From: Breviolum minutum Mf 1.05b.01
Lineage: Eukaryota; Sar; Dinophyceae; Suessiales; Symbiodiniaceae
DNA length: 64,000 bases
Assembly (NCBI GenBank): GCA_000507305.1
Contig: DF239170.1
Coordinates: 159,501 to 223,500 of the forward strand
Reading direction: 5' to 3'
Position numbers and translations under genes: made by a program. Positions 54,263-64,000 of the stretch are shown here, piece after piece (positions within the stretch are counted from its first letter, which is position 1; each line of letters begins with the position of its first letter). The notes under the pieces were generated by a model. The model was not told the DNA's origin, did not search any database, and worked only from the letters and a program-made list of their open reading frames with translations.

Positions 54263-54375
54263 TTACCCTTCCCGAAACTAACAGTATGGTTGGAATACGA
54301 TACGATCCGGCTTCTTTTTGAGGCAAACGGCCCTATTTTCAGGTGCAAAAATGGCTGTTAGTTTCAGAAAAGGTA
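54263..54375. repeat. Family C inverted-repeat element
   Basis: ttacccttcccgaaactaac to ggctgttagtttcagaaaag. Confidence 0.75.
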
Positions 54376-54443
54376 GCTTCTCCAAGGTGTTCAAAATTGT
54401 CCCACAAAACTGCCACCAACTGCCACCAACTGCCACCTTCCAC

Positions 54444-54595
54444 CCTTCCAGGATTCCATTGGCTCCTGTCTTTTAGCGTCTCCCGCCGCGAATCCCGGCG
54501 CGTGGGGCCCGTCAAGGTCAAACTCTCGGCCTCGAGCATGGAATACTTCGAGGGCTCCGTGGAAGCACGAGGACTCCTGGCGAAACTGGATGCAC
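54444..54595 (-). CDS. Candidate exon, Ser/Arg-rich (N-terminal chain)
   Basis: A 152-nt GC-rich exon after acceptor catcccag|GTGCAT, ending GGAAGG|gtggaa. The phase-matched frame reads ASSFARSPRASTEPSKYSML then EAESLTLTGPTRRDSRRETL. It is a basic, disordered stretch such as often precedes the membrane domain of these channels. A second frame is also open. Confidence 0.5.
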
Positions 54596-54804
54596 CTGGG
54601 ATGGTTGGGGTTACACATTTTTTCATGACTAAAAAGGTAGGTGAAACAATTCGGAACATCATCTTCATTCATTTTCTTTGCTTCATGTGACCAGTTTTTC
54701 TTCAAGCCTTTTTGGGAGGAATAAATCAGCATTTGGCGTTACAAAAGCTTTATTCGAGCTGTTTAGATGTCGGACGGACAAAATTTACGACGCCCACAAG
54801 GATC

Positions 54805-54882
54805 TACCCTCCAGCAAACTAATATGGCGCTGGCTGAAAATTCTGGATTTTCCAACCAGCCATGTTAGTTGACTAGAGTGTA
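54805..54882. repeat. Family B inverted-repeat element, short
   Basis: taccctccagcaaactaata to catgttagttgactagagtg. The core is deleted. Confidence 0.75.
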
Positions 54883-55136
54883 CCAATACATTGGGCTTGC
54901 TCGTTGCGACATGCTAACTGGTATCTTAGGGTTTGAAAACCATGCCTTGGAGCCAACTTGCTGGAACATCCCTATCTGCTGGTCAAACAGGCTCCTTCAA
55001 ACTGATGGGTTTTATCTCACACCATTTCCAACTCATCTTGGGGTTTCTCGGAGTACTAAGTTTTGATTGGAGGGTATGGCATGGCTGGTAGGGTAGAATT
55101 GGAAGTTCTGGATGCTTTTGCCAAGAGGCAAGGATT

Positions 55137-55245
55137 TACACCCCTGAAAATTAACATGGAACATTTTAACAATGGAGGTTTGGAAAATGATTCTTCCTTG
55201 TAAATGGGTGATCTTTAGGTTCCATGTTACTTTTCCAGGGTGTGG
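55137..55245. repeat. Family D inverted-repeat element
   Basis: ttacacccctgaaaattaac to ccatgttacttttccagggt, with the core ggaggtttggaaaatgattc. Confidence 0.75.
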
Positions 55246-56304
55246 GATCCCTGTATTTTCTGAGAAACCCAAACAGGAGGGCGCTTTTCGGAGCACTGGA
55301 ATTCCCGAAGTGCCCAACAGAGTTACAAATCCCAGTTGTGTGGCTTAAATCCCTACGGGGCCCACTATCTCATTCCTAAACTGATTTAGTGAGTTTAAGC
55401 TTTCCAATATTCAAGAACAGTATCTTTTTTTCAAAGCGTCCATGAGTTCAAAACTTTCCCAAATGATTTTTGTGCAATTCAGCCACCTACCTTTCCTCCC
55501 ATAATCATGGTTCAGTGGAAAATGGGTATATCTCCAATATGTGTTTCGTTTCATTTAGGGTAATTTTGACTTTTCCGTGATTCTGGGAGAAAGGGTAACT
55601 GCACTTTTCGTTGGGCGAATCATGTCCATCCAAACCTCCCAAACCGTGATTTTTGTTGCTGAAAACGGACTTGAAAACAAGGCACTTCTGTGGCAAAGAC
55701 CTCATGGAGAATTGAGCGCTCATTTCTTTCCTTAAATCAATTGGGCACTTGTGAAGGATTTTTTGGGGGGAGGAGCTCCCTGAAAGAATCACTGGATGCT
55801 GCTGAAGTTGTTTTTGGGAAAAAAACACAGATTCCATCTGCAACTGTAAAGTAACATTCTTTTAAAGAGAACTCCAAGTGTCTCGTTGGTTTGTTTGTTG
55901 GGGCCTGATTACCAACAAAATGGACGTGTTTTTCGAGCAACCCTACCCAACAAAAGATGGATTGGTTTAATTTGGCTGGCTGGTTGATGACAGAGCTGAA
56001 TGGGAGCCTGGCTGTTGCTTCTGCATCTTAAGTTTCCGATCCACTGGGATAGGCTTCCAACTAGGAAAACTTCAAAAAAACGCATGACCCGTCAACCATA
56101 TTCAACCATTCCCTTCCCCCCTTTTCTTTCCCAAAAATAACCTCCATATAGACCTTCGAAATCGCAAAGGCTATCGTACAGTAGAGGAAGCATTAGAATC
56201 CCGCCTCATGCTTTCTATAAGCCTCTTCTTGAAGCCTTGTTATATAATTCTATCTTTCGAAGGTCGAGATTTTCCGAAGATCAAAGGTGGAAAATTGAAA
56301 GCTA

Positions 56305-56412
56305 CATGGGTGTTTCCAAAAATAAGGGTACCCCAAAATGGATGGTTTAGAATGGAAAACCCTATTAAAGTGGATGATTTGCGGGTACCACTATTTTTGG
56401 AAACATCCACAT
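56305..56412. repeat. Family E palindromic element
   Basis: catgggtgtttccaaaaata at the left and tatttttggaaacatccaca at the right, about 105 bp, with ggtacc near the middle of each arm. Confidence 0.85.
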
Positions 56413-56915
56413 GGCTTTTTTCACGTCTTATGGGTCCCTCGAAACCTCGGGGTGTTGAGTCATCGCTCCCTTCACACATGGTTCCCAAGAAAGGAAGGGA
56501 ATCTTTTGACATCCCAAATTGCTCCCCGAAGGCACTCAGCTAGTTGGCCCGGCCGTTTTGTTGGTTTGGGTTGTCCCCGCAAGTAACAGTCACCCACCAG
56601 GATGACATGAACCATTTTTTGGGATCGGGAAATTTCAATCTAAACCTTGATTTTGCCACTAAAAAATCCTGGGAAGGGGGGGACAACCCAAGTTAGCCAT
56701 GATTCTCAGCGGGTCGTTCTCCTCCCACTCTGGCAATGTCAGCCATATAGCCTGAGCAATACTGATTGAGGTAATCATGTTTCGCGTTTCGTTGTGACTA
56801 GTTGCTTCCACGCAATTTTTGGAGAATGTTCAGTATGTAAGTATTTCCTTTAGAATTTACATATGTGTATATATGCCAAAGATATACTCTCACCAAATAA
56901 TCCGGATAAAAACAC

Positions 56916-57031
56916 CAAGAATATGTGGAATGTGCGCTCCATCCACCAGAATTCTTCCACCAATCGTCACCATCGCCGATGCCGATAAGCAGCAATTGGC
57001 CAACTGCCGATGCAATTCCCAAAAATCAGAC
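56916..57031 (-). CDS. Candidate exon (N-terminal chain)
   Basis: A 116-nt exon, acceptor ccgtcag|GTCTGA and donor TTCTTG|gtgttt. The open frame reads SDFWELHRQLANCCLSASAM then VTIGGRILVDGAHIPHIL. No recognised domain. Phases agree with both neighbouring candidates. Confidence 0.5.
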
Positions 57032-57137
57032 CTGACGGCTTGACACGTGCGACAAAAAATCAATGCAGCTTACATCTTCATAAGGCCTTATTTAGTGCTT
57101 TAAAAAAAAGGGAGGGGGGGCTTAAAAAGGGGAATAG

Positions 57138-57241
57138 ACCATACCGGAAAATAAACATGGAACCTAAAATCACCCAATTGACAAGAAAAATCATCTTCCA
57201 AACCTCCATTTTGGGATTCCATGTTTATTTTAGGTTTGTAC
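57138..57241. repeat. Family D-like inverted-repeat element
   Basis: gaaaataaacatggaaccta to attccatgtttattttaggt, with long near-perfect arms. Confidence 0.75.
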
Positions 57242-57684
57242 TAGTCTCAGTCTGCCACCGGTTTAGCTTGGTGGTCTCTCTGCCAATCGAAGGTTCGCAA
57301 AAACGGCGAAAGAAAATACCGTCTAATATGTCCTATGATACAAAGGTATAAAACAAATAATACCATCAAGTTTTCTCAAACTATATATAGTTTTTTTCTC
57401 AAATATCATCAAACCCAAAAAACTGACAAAAAACACGGAACCTGAACATGTCCGCTTCCCCACAAAAAAAATCGACTTCAGGTGTTTCTTCTTGCCGTGG
57501 AAATTCCATTGGATTCCAAACAATACCATTTTACCTCCGTAAATAAACGACGATTTTGCGAGTCAACCAGGGGTATGGCCCCTCCTCACTACCCGTTGTA
57601 AACGGTCAGAGATCCCAAGTTCGGGAACCGAAGGTTTAGAACCCTGATGTGGATGGGATAGATTTGAAAAACGCATACAGGACT

Positions 57685-57793
57685 ACCCTTCAGTAAACTA
57701 ACATACCTGGCTGGAGTATCCCACCTTATCTAACAGGAAATACATCTTCATTTCAGCCAGCTACTGTATGTTAGTTTTTTTTCTCAGAATGTA
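57685..57793. repeat. Family B inverted-repeat element
   Basis: acccttcagtaaactaacat to tatgttagttttttttctca. Contains aggaaatacatcttcatttc. Confidence 0.75.
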
Positions 57794-58291
57794 CGACTAC
57801 TTTTGATGCATGGTTGAAACACCCCCTTTTTTTGGTTTTTTGGGTGGGTAGGGGGAAAGGTCGGGGAAGATATTTTTTTTTCCATATCAGCTGCTTAGGA
57901 TTTGGTCTAATCGCATGGAAATAGATAGGATCGGAATTGCTGGGTGCACAGCCAATCACTGGGAATTTGCTAAGCCTTAGCAAGGCTGAAAAAAAAATAA
58001 CAACGGTGGATTTGTAAAAAAAAAACTGGGTTGCTTCAGGGTTCTGGAGATTATTCACAACAAAATCACATCCAACCCTACCAGGGACGTTTAGGTTTTT
58101 TTCCACCACCCCAAAACCCCACCATCCTCTTGTTGATTACTTCTTGCCCGACAACAGGTTTTATTTCTCACCACCCACCGTTCGTTTTTTTTTGGTTGCC
58201 AAAATCTCCAAGTCACGGTGGTTTCTCCAAGAGCTCTGGAAGTTCAGGTGCCTCCATTACTTCACCCTCCATGGCGGGACCCGGCTTTCAC

Positions 58292-58386
58292 CGCGCGGAG
58301 GGCTTCAGCGTTTCGGTCGAGGGCTTCGTCGTGAGGGCCGGCGGCAACGGGGTCCACGCATGGGATCTCCCAACACCACCCCTTGG
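58292..58386 (-). CDS. Candidate exon, GC-rich (N-terminal chain)
   Basis: A GC-rich island. In the phase set by the previous exon it reads PRGGVGRSHAWTPLPPALTT then a KPSTETLKPSAR tail, ending GCGCG|gtgaaa. A second frame is also coding-like (VDPVAAGPHDEALDRNAEAL) with donor GAGG|gtgaag at 58266. The acceptor is tggcag|CCAAGG. The frame is uncertain. Confidence 0.45.
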
Positions 58387-58983
58387 CTGCCACGTTTCCC
58401 CGCCCCAAAGACATATGAATAAGGCCTGATTTCCCAAAGAAACAAGGCCTTTCTATATTACTGGATTTTTTGAGGGATCATGGTGGTTAATAAACAACTA
58501 GTAGCTATTTGTGCGCTTTATAAGCTGTCTGTCAAAAAAACATGATTAAACATGGCAAGATTTTGAAAAAAGGAATGACTTGCAAGGCAAAAAAAACAAG
58601 TAGAATGAGGTTATGATGAAATTTGTGAGTGGCGCTTTTCGCAACAAAATGCTATGTGTGTTGCGTTTCTTTTTTCTGGACGCCAGTAGAACCTTTCTGT
58701 TGCCACATGACGTTGCTGGTTTCCCAAAACACCAGCCTCCAAAGCATCACTTTATATCACTTCAGCCCCAAAAGCCAAAAGAAAAAAGGACCAGCCAAAA
58801 ATTGGAAAATTTTCCCCACCATCGCACTTTCCCTCCCCCCTTTTTTTTGTTCTTCCATCTTGCCGGAAATGCCAGAAAATCAGCTCAGGAAAACAAGGAG
58901 CTGGCAGAGTTGGCAGAAGTTGGTGCGTTTGTTTGGCGGTTGGAAATGGGAAATGGGAAAGGGAAAGGAAGCCAATGGAGCAA

Positions 58984-59090
58984 TATGGGTGTTTCCAAAA
59001 ATAGGGGTACCCCCAAATCATCCATTTTCATAGGGTTTTCCATTATAAACCATTCATTTTGGGGTACCCCTATTTTTGGAAACACCCATA
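58984..59090. repeat. Family E palindromic element (near-perfect copy)
   Basis: tatgggtgtttccaaaaata to tatttttggaaacacccata. Arms of about 45 bp with very few mismatches, expected to fold into a long hairpin. Confidence 0.9.
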
Positions 59091-59617
59091 TGTTCATTCA
59101 TTCATTCACATTTGATGACCACTTCCTCCATGTGATTGGTTCCCCCTTTTGCCTATCCCTTAAAAAGGCTAGGAAGAATTCCAAACTCTACAGTTTCCCT
59201 GGCAAAGAAAACCCTTTTTTAGGGAGAGGAGTACTTGAAAACCCAGAAGAATTGAAGATAGCAACTCAGAAAACTGAACCATTTGATCCAATTGCATGTC
59301 TGACATTTCCAAAGGATGATGTCCTGATCGAAATGCCACCGTCTTTTAGAGGCTTTCATTCTACCATGGAAAGGTGCTTTCGGCACGTGAGCCTCGGACA
59401 CATGAGATAAACAAGATAAACTACTGTAGATATCCCGATGTCAATCAACTGTTGATGATAAATTTCCAAAAAGATCATCTTGTGAATCTTGTAAATCTAG
59501 TCTCCAAAACTGAATCACTAAGGCAACAAAATGATGGTAAGCAACCCAAAAATTCGAAAATTTATCATATTTTCCCAATGCTAAACAGCCTTAAACCAAT
59601 TGGAAGCTGGCACTCAC

Positions 59618-59704
59618 CAGCCCTGAAATCGTCCAAAGGCGGCACCTTCGTGCGGCCTTTTGGCACAGTTCCTCGAAAAGTTCGGGGCTGGCACCACCAC
59701 CAGC
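59618..59704 (-). CDS. Candidate exon (N-terminal chain)
   Basis: An 87-nt exon with consensus sites (gtccag|GCTGGT and GGCTG|gtgagt), reading AGGGASPELFEELCQKAARR then CRLWTISGL. The third positions are GC-rich relative to the flanks. No family is recognised. Phase 0 at both ends. Confidence 0.6.
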
Positions 59705-59808
59705 CTGGACTCGATGGCTGTATGGATGTCATACATCTAGGTACATAAATAGAGCCATATATTGATATGTATATGTAAATCTAAATGTACATATATCTAA
59801 AAATGTGA

Positions 59809-59857
59809 ATATATATATATATTCATATATATACTCTCTCTCTCTCTCTCTCTCTGT
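59809..59857. repeat. (TA)n and (CT)n microsatellite
   Basis: tatata followed by an 11-unit CT run. Confidence 0.9.
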
Positions 59858-60527
59858 ACGGCACTGGCAGGTCTCTGTCCGCCCTTTGGGCGTGCCGGAT
59901 ATAAATATACATATATATGTGTGTGCATCTGAAAATTCAATATATACATATGTGTATGTATATATATATATATGTACACCAAGGGAACTGTAACATACAG
60001 AATGCAATACAGGTAATATCATTTACATAGCATGAGTCTGGGAAAGTATGCACCGATAGTTTTTTAAGTTGGGTCTGTGTGCACATGAATATGGTACAAT
60101 TATCATTTGTACGGTATCAGATACGCATCATTAAGCATCAGTACACAGTGTCGCTGTATACTCAAAGGATAGTTTAGAAGTGGCAAATGTGCTACAGAAG
60201 CACATTTATGCTCCCAAATCCATCATCCAACTTGTTTTTGTTACAAGACGTAACTGCCAACCTTGTGAAACCCGGATTCACCAAAGAAAAATGCTCGTGT
60301 TTTCCCTCAACCCTTCAAGTCATGAACCCGAAAAGTTACCTTCCCAATAGGAAAGGCTTGTCTTCCAACCATCATTTTTCAGGGGCTATGTTCAACTTCG
60401 GCGGGGGTGTATCAGTATCAAATCTAACAAAAATGTTCCACCCATTTTCTATAGAAAGCTGTGCGGTTTTCCTTCACCCAAAGTGCTTTTTAATGTGTTT
60501 TTTTGATGAGACAAGAATTCATCTCAC

Positions 60528-60583
60528 CTCTACCGCATCCACAGCTGCCAAATAAGCTCGAGGGCCAGGATCTCTGTCACAAC
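60528..60583 (-). CDS. Candidate exon (N-terminal chain)
   Basis: A 56-nt segment between ttgttcag|GTTGTG and GTAGAG|gtgaga, both good splice sites, reading CDRDPGPRAYLAAVDAVE. It continues in phase into 59618-59704. No domain is recognised; the helical run AYLAAVDAVEAGG is loosely PPR-like. Confidence 0.5.
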
Positions 60584-60807
60584 CTGAACAAAGCTGGGGG
60601 CCTTTACGAAAAACAGCAATCAATCAACCCACACTGATTGGTTGTGGCCAGCAAGATCTTGAGTAAGAAATCCTGTACCTCCTTGGATGTACAAAAACCC
60701 AGTAAATAGGGTGGATAAACTACTTACAGTATCAACTGCTGCAGGATTTCTTTCATCAACACTGGGATTGAAGTTTCTATATAAGTGGGAAAAATGGAAT
60801 CATGTCC

Positions 60808-60922
60808 TCGTTGGTGGTTTCAACCAACCCAATTGGAAAATAGGCGCAAGTCAAATGGGTTCATCTTCCCCTAGTTTCAGGGGGGTAAATTCCAAAAATA
60901 TTTGAGTTGCACCACTGCACCA
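60808..60922. repeat. Family A inverted-repeat element
   Basis: ctcgttggtggtttcaacc to gttgcaccactgcaccacc. Diverged right arm. Confidence 0.7.
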
Positions 60923-61078
60923 CCGGTCATGTCGAGATGTGGGAGGTTTTAAGGTGAGGTCCAAAGATGTGCAAAATTCGCCATTTCCATCGGGGATCTC
61001 TCTCTCTCTCCATCGCCGTCTCAATGAGTCCAGCCGGTGGCTGAAGGCGAGCTAAGGCCCGAAACAAGAAGGAACAAG

Positions 61079-64000
61079 TCAGCAGGCTAGCGTGGTTACT
61101 AGCTGCTTCATTTCGTTGCTCCATGCCACAGGCAAAACTGAAATTTCTACAACAATCTTGCAATGGTGAAACGGTGCAAACATCATGGGAAGTGCACTCA
61201 ATAGGTCGCAAACATGGGTTCCACAACCATTCGTTTGAAAAAGCAGAACCCGGAGATGGAAGGTGCTGCTCCAGAGCCAGTTGGTGTCAACGATGCAGTG
61301 TAACAACTCTGCCAGGGAACTTCCTTGAAAACTTTTCATGCGCCATCCCTCTGTGCGATCCAGTTCCAAGATCGAGCGTTGCAAGGAGTCAGTGACATCA
61401 CAAACAAATAACTGTTGACCATGGAAGGCACCCTGAAGGCAGCGCCTCGTCCACAAGAACCTGTCACCAGGGAGCTTGAACACATTGACAGGCATCGGAG
61501 GTCTAGTCGGCAACCCATGGTGACGTAGCCAATCATCAGCGAGGAGCTTCCACTGGATTCTATCTGCTGCAAGGGCAATGTCCAACCCTTGATGCGTCAA
61601 GTAGCGTATGACACTGCGATGACCGCTGTTGTCAGGTCCAGTGCGGTTTCGCCTTTGTCCAAAGGAAGGGTGCAAGTCAAGAAGGACGCAGCGGGTGAGA
61701 GAGGTCGAGGGCATGCGGAGCACATGACCAATCCATTCCCAAACACTGACAGCAAGCAAAGTGTCCCATAGTTCGCTGTAGATGCGGCCCCAAAGCTTCA
61801 CACTGTGCCGTAACACTTGCAAACATTCCACATCGAACCAAGCAAAGTGAGCACGACCACCCAACAACCAAGTCAGCAGGGTGACACAGTGAACACGAAG
61901 ACGCTGAAGAACACCTTGCTTGACAGACAAGACACAAAGAGACCACCGAAACGAAGCCGTGACGAGGGCCTGGAAAAGACGCAGCCGTTGCAGACGGGAA
62001 GCCCGACAGTTGACAAGAAGAGGACGATTGGCGAAGAAGGCAGCCGTGGCACGGCCACACAGCTGATCAACGATTCTTTCATCTTAGTCATCGGAAATTC
62101 CAAAGGGCAAACCCAAGTACTTAGAGGTGGGGACCAATGGGTACGCAGCCAAACAACCTGGCAGCAAAGAAAGCGAACGCCCCAGCACGCAAGATTTGGA
62201 GACGTTAATGCTTAGGCCCAGATCAGCAAGCATGGAGACGACTTGAGGCAAAAGACGAAGAGTTTGAGCCACTGACCTGAAAAGAAGGATCGCGTCATCA
62301 ATGAACCAGAGGGCCCACAGAGACAAAGCGTCCGCGACAAAGACAGGGCGCTCCCCTTTGCTCCACCAATGGTTAGTGAGTTGTTCAAAGCGGGCAGCAA
62401 CAATTCGTCCAAACAGGGTAGGGCTGTGGCTACCTCCTTGTTGGGTACCACGGTTTTGATCACACCACCACGAATGATCAAACAGCTCAAACCGTAGCCG
62501 GGAGTGGACTAGGAGCCACCGAAGCAGGGAAGCACTCAAGCCGGTGGAAGCAGCCCAGTGCTCCTTCATGAAAGCAAGGATAGAATTCACAAACAAAGAG
62601 TCAAAGGCCTGAGACAAATCAAGTTGGACAAACACAGGGGGAGTGGGCAAGAGTGCGGAAGACTCAGCAGCATGCTTAGCAATGTACAAGGCTTCCGGGA
62701 GGCCCTTTCCAGCGACAGATCCAAAGCAGCAAGTTGGAACGGCCCACTGGTGAACGACACGAGAAGTGGCGAGTTTGGCCGCAAGCTTTGCAAAAACTTC
62801 CCCACAAACAATTGGCCGAAACTGCTGCGCGTGATGTACCCACAAAGTTTTAGGCAGCAAAATAACCCAGCCGGCAGCAAGTTCCACACTGTAGGTCGAA
62901 GGATCCCGAAGAAATGCATTGAGCATGGAGGTGAGAGCATGCAAACCCAGAGGAAGAGCAACCAAACAACGGAGCAATTCGACACTGACATGGGACATCC
63001 CGGTGGTCTTTCCCGTCTTCATTTGGAGGACGGCCTGGCACACTTCCTGTTGCGTGAAATCGGGTTCAGTACAAGGTAGGTCGGTAAAGCACATGGATGG
63101 CTCTGAAGGCGAGGCAAACTTGTGGACAAAGTAGTCCTTCACATGAGTAACGGCGTCCTCCCGCGAGCCAAAGTGTTGGACCAGGCTATTAGCAACACGG
63201 GCAGTCGAGGCATTAGTCTTACGCTGCAACAACCGCCTCGCGCACCAATCCCCACGAGAGGCACGGTCCAACAAGGTTTTCTTCCACAACCTCTTCTCCT
63301 CCTTACGACGAACATGAATGGACAGGGAGAGGGCCCTACGTTGCTGGGCATCACCACACAAGGAGCGGGTCCGACACAACTCCTTCAAGGTAAGTGAATC
63401 TTGAAACCGGAGAGGAGCAGGACGAGAGGAACAAAGCAGAGCACAATCGGTCAGAAAACAATGGGGTTCAGGCATGGCGCCACGGGAGGTAAAGTCCAAG
63501 AAGCCATAGGTTTTTTGTTGCAGCAACGCATTGTTCGTGACCCTCATCTTGCAAGGCCGTGCAAGGAAGGCAGTGTAGCGACGACGGGACGCACGACGCC
63601 GAGACGAACGGGTCGGAAGCAAGGTCAACAATTCGTGCAAGACAAAACTATGATCAACAGCCAAGGCCTGCATCAGGTCAGGACGCACTTCCACAGAAGC
63701 CCACGGGCAAGTAGCACGGCAGGGAGAAGCCAAACAGCGGTCAACAACCAGGGCGTTGCAAACGATGTGGTCCAACCGGTGTCTGCCCCACGTGGGAGCC
63801 AAGTCAGTTGAGTAGGAGAGCAATCCAAGACGATGAAGGCAGGCGTGAAGAGCGAGGAACCGCGACCCACCACCACGGCACAAGTCAACGTTCAAGTCAC
63901 CAAGGAGAACAATAGGGTGGCGCTTGCGGGCCAAAGGAGACAAGCACTCTTCCAAAGAGGACAGGGCAGCGAGGAAATCATCCAAGGGCCTGCCCTGGTG
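61079..64000 (-). pseudogene. LINE-type endonuclease-reverse transcriptase, interrupted by one in-frame stop; continues past window edge
   Basis: The minus-strand frame is open from the right window edge to a TAA at 62084-62086, then open again in the same frame to 61079. The right part has the end of an apurinic-type endonuclease (IVLLGDLNVDL, HRLDHIV, VDHSFVLHEL). The reverse transcriptase follows, with motif A VQLDLSQAFDS, motif B RGTQQGGSHSPTLF, motif C FIDDAILLF and thumb SKYLGLPFG. The stop falls in the thumb, right after GISDD. The continuation reads DERIVDQLCGRATAAFFANR and carries the C-terminal domain (WEWIGHVLRMP). A single base change would explain the break. The 3' end and poly(A) were not identified. 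Confidence 0.88.

Noticed and set aside
58613-59410. 265-codon plus-strand ORF
   Set aside because: It runs through a family E palindrome and A/T-rich sequence, has no recognisable domain, and candidate splice sites here are on the minus strand. A plus-strand exon within it cannot be fully excluded.

Overview
The window looks like nuclear DNA of a dinoflagellate, probably Suessiales-like. The evidence is: very short exons (about 36-190 nt) in a sea of long introns, many apparent GC-AG introns, dense short inverted-repeat elements inside introns, and non-LTR retrotransposons whose reverse transcriptase is paired with a cytosine-methyltransferase-like module, a pairing I associate with dinoflagellate genomes. 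There are no bacterial operons, tRNAs, rRNAs or CRISPR arrays. I did not see a dinoflagellate spliced-leader relic.

Most of the window is one huge minus-strand gene, or a tight cluster of minus-strand genes. Reading from right to left, positions 43.9-37.0 kb hold about eleven exons of a voltage-sensing, cyclic-nucleotide-binding-domain cation channel (EAG/CNG/plant AKT type). These encode S2-S3, a strongly charged S4, S5, a pore with a GVG filter, S6, the C-linker and the CNBD. From 36 kb down to 0.9 kb, about 25 small exons on the same strand encode pieces of ankyrin repeats. Reading phases agree inside several runs of these exons (31.5-30.4, 22.9-14.8 and 10.7-5.8 kb), so an AKT-like channel with a long ankyrin tail is the simplest reading. 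The joins between runs are not all resolved. Upstream (60.6-50.2 kb) a phase-compatible chain of nine candidate exons could be its N-terminus or a separate gene. S1 and the start codon were not located.

Two LINE-like retrotransposons lie in the region. At 45.1-49.0 kb (plus strand, antisense to the channel) is a 5'-truncated but young copy with a 13-bp target-site duplication, a short A tail, a reverse transcriptase ORF and an overlapping +1-frame ORF with two zinc fingers and a C5-methyltransferase-like domain. At 61.1-64.0 kb (minus strand, running off the window) is an endonuclease-reverse transcriptase element broken by one in-frame stop. A 211-codon intronless ORF (34.1-34.8 kb) and a 232-codon ORF (27.4-28.1 kb) lie between ankyrin runs.

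The intron space is filled by at least seven families of roughly 80-130 bp terminal-inverted-repeat elements, microsatellites and a 118-bp palindrome. The most informative site is the 179-nt intron at 38362-38540. It is flanked by perfect 13-bp direct repeats that contain AG|GT, so removing the intron restores the pre-insertion reading frame exactly, which is the signature of an introner. Two ankyrin introns show shorter repeats of the same kind, cut at AG|GC. All exon borders were placed by eye from splice motifs, phase and family fit, and many could move by a few bases.
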